A stretch of 8,068 nt of DNA from Porticoccaceae bacterium (GTDB lineage: Bacteria; Pseudomonadota; Gammaproteobacteria; Pseudomonadales; Porticoccaceae), in contig JAUUYV010000062.1 in NCBI GenBank assembly GCA_030590275.1, positions 1 to 8,068 of the forward strand, given 5' to 3'. The position numbers were made by a program, and so were the translations under genes. This document shows positions 5,374-8,068 of the stretch, piece after piece (the stretch's first letter is position 1; the number at the start of each line of letters is the position of its first letter). The notes under the pieces were generated by a model. That model saw nothing but the letters and a program-made list of their open reading frames with translations. It had not been told where the DNA came from and did no database searches.

Positions 5374-6387
5374 TTAACTAACAGTGACCAGCGCACGTTT
5401 CCAATCCATCAATAACTCTTCCCAAACCAGCTGTTTATTTAGATTTGCGGGGCTGGACAAAAGCCGTGCCGCCCATGCCAAACGATCATTAAAGCTTAAT
5501 AAGCCCAGAACGGGGCGCTTTCCACTATTTATTTGAGCGCGCAATTGCTGGAGGTGAATCCGTGTAAACCAGTTTAAGGCTTCATTAAACTCTAGCTGGT
5601 AGCAAAGCTCGGCCGCCTGAATGGGTGACAGCCCACCGTTGGCAAGTTTTTCGATCACCTGCTCGAATTCATCGATATTAGCCGCCGCCTGCTCTTCGCT
5701 GTAACGCAAAGCTCGCAAAGGCCGGTGTTCAGCACGCGTCAGCACTTCTCGAACACGAAGGTTCGCCTCGGAATCCTCGAGGCAGTAATCCAGCGCCCCA
5801 TGCAACCATGGGGCGACCAGCTCCTCGGCGGGTCTCGCAAAGTTAATGACCTGACAACGACTGCGGATGGTAGCCAATAAACTGTCCGAACGGTGACTAA
5901 CCAAAATGAGCAAAGTATCTCGCCCCGGCTCCTCCAGCGTTTTCAGTAGAGCATTGGCAGCGTTAATATTAAGGGCCTCAGCAGGCTCCATAAGCACAAC
6001 TTTCCAACCACCCTGATGAGCGCGCATGGAAGAAAACTCGTTCAAGCCCCGTATTGCATCAATTCGTAACTGTTTACCTGGCTCTTCCGGACGAAGTAAC
6101 AGGAGGTCAGGATGGCTACCCGCACTATATAGGGAACAGCTTGAACATCGGCCGCAAGCTCCCGTAGCGGCCCGGTCAAAATTCAAAGAACTCGGCTTCT
6201 GACACAGGACATAGGCAGCTGCAGCTCGGGCGAATTCCAGCTTACCGGTTTCCGATTCTCCGGATAACAGGAGCGCATGAGGCAACCTGGCCGCCTCTAC
6301 CTGACGCACAAATATTTTCCACTGCTCTAACTGCCAGGGATAAGGCTCAGGCACTTCCACACTCGTCTCACTCGTCTTTTCTACCAT
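5374..6387 (-). CDS. holB: DNA polymerase III subunit delta'
   Basis: This is the delta' subunit of the clamp loader, which with gamma/tau and delta loads the beta sliding clamp at primed sites. From the ATG at 6387 it has 337 residues, close to the family's usual length. The N-terminal AAA+ fold has a degenerate P-loop GESETGK (about 43-49), fitting the known absence of ATP hydrolysis in delta'. The zinc module has cysteines 62, 78, 81 and 84 (CGRCSSC), followed by SHPD. LLKTLEEPG (147-155) is the Walker-B-region/helix signature, and RSRC (175-178) is the conserved SRC motif that acts on the neighbouring subunit's ATP. The C-terminal helical collar domain is weakly conserved. An alternative GTG at 6393 adds two residues, and neither start has a strong ribosome binding site. 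It lies about 33 bp after tmk, probably in one operon. Confidence 0.95.
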   Translation of the reverse strand: MVEKTSETSVEVPEPYPWQLEQWKIFVRQVEAARLPHALLLSGESETGKLEFARAAAAYVLCQKPSSLNFDRAATGACGRCSSCSLYSAGSHPDLLLLRPEEPGKQLRIDAIRGLNEFSSMRAHQGGWKVVLMEPAEALNINAANALLKTLEEPGRDTLLILVSHRSDSLLATIRSRCQVINFARPAEELVAPWLHGALDYCLEDSEANLRVREVLTRAEHRPLRALRYSEEQAAANIDEFEQVIEKLANGGLSPIQAAELCYQLEFNEALNWFTRIHLQQLRAQINSGKRPVLGLLSFNDRLAWAARLLSSPANLNKQLVWEELLMDWKRALVTVS

Positions 6388-6420
6388 TACCACTCGCCAT
6401 TATCATTACAAAATCCTGGG

Positions 6421-7050
6421 TTAATCTGAACCCAACACAAATCGGTCAATAAGAGCGGCGACCTCAGCCTGCACTTTGGGTAAATCACGCGCGGCATCTA
6501 CGATATGACAACGTGCAGGATCCGCTTGCCCTCGCCGTGTATAGGTCGCCCGCACCCGTTCAAAGAACTCCATTTCCTCTTGCTCAAAGCGGTCTAGTGG
6601 ACCACGTTTCTTAACCCTCGCTAGTCCTTGTTCGGGATCAATATCAAGGATGAAGGTAAGATCGGGACGCAGCTCGCCCTGTACCAATTGCTCTAACTGT
6701 TGAATAAGTTCAAAGTCTAAGCCTCGTCCACCGCCCTGATAAGCGTAAGTAGCATCGGTAAAACGATCGCACAACACCCAGGTTCCAGCGGTCAGTTGAG
6801 GCTCAATTACGGTAGCGATATGCTGAGCACGTGCAGCAAATATCAATAGTAACTCAGTCATCGCATCCGGGGGCACAGATTGAGGCTGTAACAGTAATTC
6901 TCGAATTAATTCGCCCAACTCAGTACCACCGGGTTCGCGGGTGACACAACAATCAATACCATGATGCTGTAAACGTTTTTCAAGCACCTCGATATTGGTC
7001 GTTTTACCTACACCTTCGCCGCCTTCGATGGTAATAAACTTTCCCCTCAC
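6421..7050 (-). CDS. tmk: Thymidylate kinase (dTMP kinase)
   Basis: This 209-residue cytoplasmic enzyme phosphorylates dTMP to dTDP with ATP, an essential step in dTTP synthesis. The P-loop is GGEGVGKTT (10-18). TREPGGTELGE (37-47) forms part of the dTMP site. DRF (95-97) with YQGGGRG (104-110) completes the catalytic and substrate loops. KKRGPLDRFE (147-156) is the lid, with basic residues in the lid as in E. coli-type (type II) enzymes. The length is typical. The start is GTG and overlaps the mltG stop in a 4-bp GTGA, so translation is likely coupled. The neighbours mltG and holB are the standard ones in gammaproteobacteria. Confidence 0.97.
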   Translation of the reverse strand: MRGKFITIEGGEGVGKTTNIEVLEKRLQHHGIDCCVTREPGGTELGELIRELLLQPQSVPPDAMTELLLIFAARAQHIATVIEPQLTAGTWVLCDRFTDATYAYQGGGRGLDFELIQQLEQLVQGELRPDLTFILDIDPEQGLARVKKRGPLDRFEQEEMEFFERVRATYTRRGQADPARCHIVDAARDLPKVQAEVAALIDRFVLGSD

Positions 7051-8068
7051 GGCACACCCCCACTGGCTTCCTGTATCTCACCCCCGCTCTTCCTCTCTAC
7101 TGGAGAAGAGCGATAGGTTCTACGTTTACGATTTATCTGGTATCGCTGCACTGCCTTTTGATGTTCAGCCAACGTCGCTGAAAACTGGTGATAGCCATCA
7201 CCTTTGGCAACAAAGTACAGGCTATCGCCCGCGGCGGGATGCAGAGCCGCTCGAATTGCATCGTCTCCGGGGTTTGCGATGGGGCCTGGCGGCAGGCCAT
7301 CGATGATGTAGGTATTGTATGGCGTCGCCTCACGCAAATGGCTGCGGGTAATATTACCGCGATAGCGTTCACCCAAACCGTAGATAACAGTAGGGTCAGT
7401 TTGCAGGCGCATAGGCTTTTGTAAACGCCGCACAAACACCCCTGCGATTTGCGCGCGCTCTTCGGCAACCCCGGTTTCCCGTTCGATAATCGATGCCATG
7501 ATGAGAGCTTCATAAGGACTTTGATATGGCAGCCCTGCCGCCCTCTCCTGCCATTGCCTTGCGAGGACCTCTTTCATGCGCTGGTAGGCTTCAGTCAGAA
7601 TATCCAGGTCACTATTTCCAGCACTAAAATAATAGGTATTAGCCGAAAACCATCCCTCGGGATTATCGTATTCGATACCCAGGCGTTCGGCAATCTGACT
7701 ATCGCTCAACTCTATTGTCTCGTGTTCAATGTGAGTTTCCGCCGCTAACAAAGCGAGCCACTCTCGTAAAGTCCAGCCTTCCGGGAAGGTGATGCGATAA
7801 TCCACCACCTCTCCCCGTTCGAGCTTATCGAGCAAAACCAGGGGAGTATCGTCCTTGTACAGACGATACTCCCCTGCACGAATGCTTCCACGGCCAGTGG
7901 CCTTCACAAACAGTTTAACGGCCAGAGAGTTTGGCAAAACCCCCTTATCTGCAAGGTCTTTTACCAGCTGCGATAAGGTATCGCCCTGCTCTATCACCAG
8001 CAATATAGAGCCTTCTTCTGAAAGCTGATCCTGCGTCAATACCAGCGGTCGGTTTAATTCCCAGTCAA
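7047..8068 (-). CDS. mltG: Endolytic murein transglycosylase MltG, 5' end outside the window
   Basis: MltG cuts nascent peptidoglycan strands endolytically at the inner membrane and is thought to terminate glycan elongation. The minus-strand frame stays open to the window edge; the first visible residues are DWELNRPLVL, then TQDQLSEEG. A TTG at 8039 is thus not the real start, and the missing part should hold the cytoplasmic tail and membrane helix. A LysM-like segment (GDTLSQLVKDLADKGV) comes first, then the YceG/MltG catalytic domain. The catalytic glutamate is in MASIIERETG (codon 7484-7482). MRLQTDPTVIYGLG, TPYNTYIIDGLPPGPIANPG and YHQFSATLAEH are further family motifs. The protein ends in a basic, polar tail of about 30 residues after the last conserved motif. 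It overlaps tmk by 4 bp. In relatives pabC lies directly upstream. Confidence 0.95.
   Translation of the reverse strand, partial: DWELNRPLVLTQDQLSEEGSILLVIEQGDTLSQLVKDLADKGVLPNSLAVKLFVKATGRGSIRAGEYRLYKDDTPLVLLDKLERGEVVDYRITFPEGWTLREWLALLAAETHIEHETIELSDSQIAERLGIEYDNPEGWFSANTYYFSAGNSDLDILTEAYQRMKEVLARQWQERAAGLPYQSPYEALIMASIIERETGVAEERAQIAGVFVRRLQKPMRLQTDPTVIYGLGERYRGNITRSHLREATPYNTYIIDGLPPGPIANPGDDAIRAALHPAAGDSLYFVAKGDGYHQFSATLAEHQKAVQRYQINRKRRTYRSSPVERKSGGEIQEASGGVP

Noticed and set aside
5374..6387. Degenerate P-loop in holB as a sign of a damaged gene
   Set aside because: Delta' subunits do not hydrolyse ATP and commonly have altered P-loops. The zinc cysteines and the SRC motif are intact.
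7048..8039. TTG at 8039 as the start of mltG
   Set aside because: The frame is open upstream of it to the window edge and encodes plausible family sequence (WELNRPLVL). A start there would also omit the membrane anchor.

Overview
The window looks like a chromosomal housekeeping segment of a gammaproteobacterium, probably a marine or aquatic relative of the Pseudomonas/Cellvibrio side of the class. The main reason is the gene order mltG-tmk-holB-pilZ-tatD, which is the classical arrangement in pseudomonads and relatives. The PilZ protein is also close to the Pseudomonas type IV pilus PilZ, including a near-identical C-terminal tail. All supported genes lie on the minus strand, so transcription runs from high to low coordinates. 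Intergenic gaps are short and no stretch over 300 bases lacks a gene. I see no tRNA, rRNA, insertion sequence, prophage gene or CRISPR array.

Region by region, in the order of transcription: (a) 8068-4082 holds mltG (5' end outside the window), tmk, holB, pilZ and tatD. mltG and tmk overlap by 4 bp (GTGA). tmk and holB are about 30 bp apart and pilZ and tatD 29 bp apart. A 114-bp gap upstream of pilZ carries three helically phased 11-bp direct repeats. (b) 4081-3943 is a short gap with an 18-bp tandem repeat that also encodes the last residues and stop of tatD. (c) 3942-3337 is a dimeric-type (all-alpha) dUTPase. (d) 3190-2210 is an NAD-type malate dehydrogenase with a good sigma70 promoter and a GTG start. 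(e) 2136-1264 carries a Bcp peroxiredoxin and a YajC that is not beside secD/secF. (f) 1138-110 is a PLP enzyme of the D-cysteine desulfhydrase/ACC deaminase family. (g) 72-1 is the first 24 codons of a probable membrane transporter.

The genes form several functional groups. MltG cuts nascent glycan strands. Tmk makes dTDP and HolB is part of the polymerase III clamp loader. PilZ is needed for type IV pilus assembly and TatD is a metal-dependent nuclease. The dUTPase supplies dUMP for dTMP synthesis, so it lies in the same pathway as Tmk. GTG starts are common here (tmk, tatD, dut, mdh).

I did not find a convincing undescribed multi-gene system. The most unusual signals are small: the tatD-terminal minisatellite, the phased repeats before pilZ, and the yajC away from secDF.
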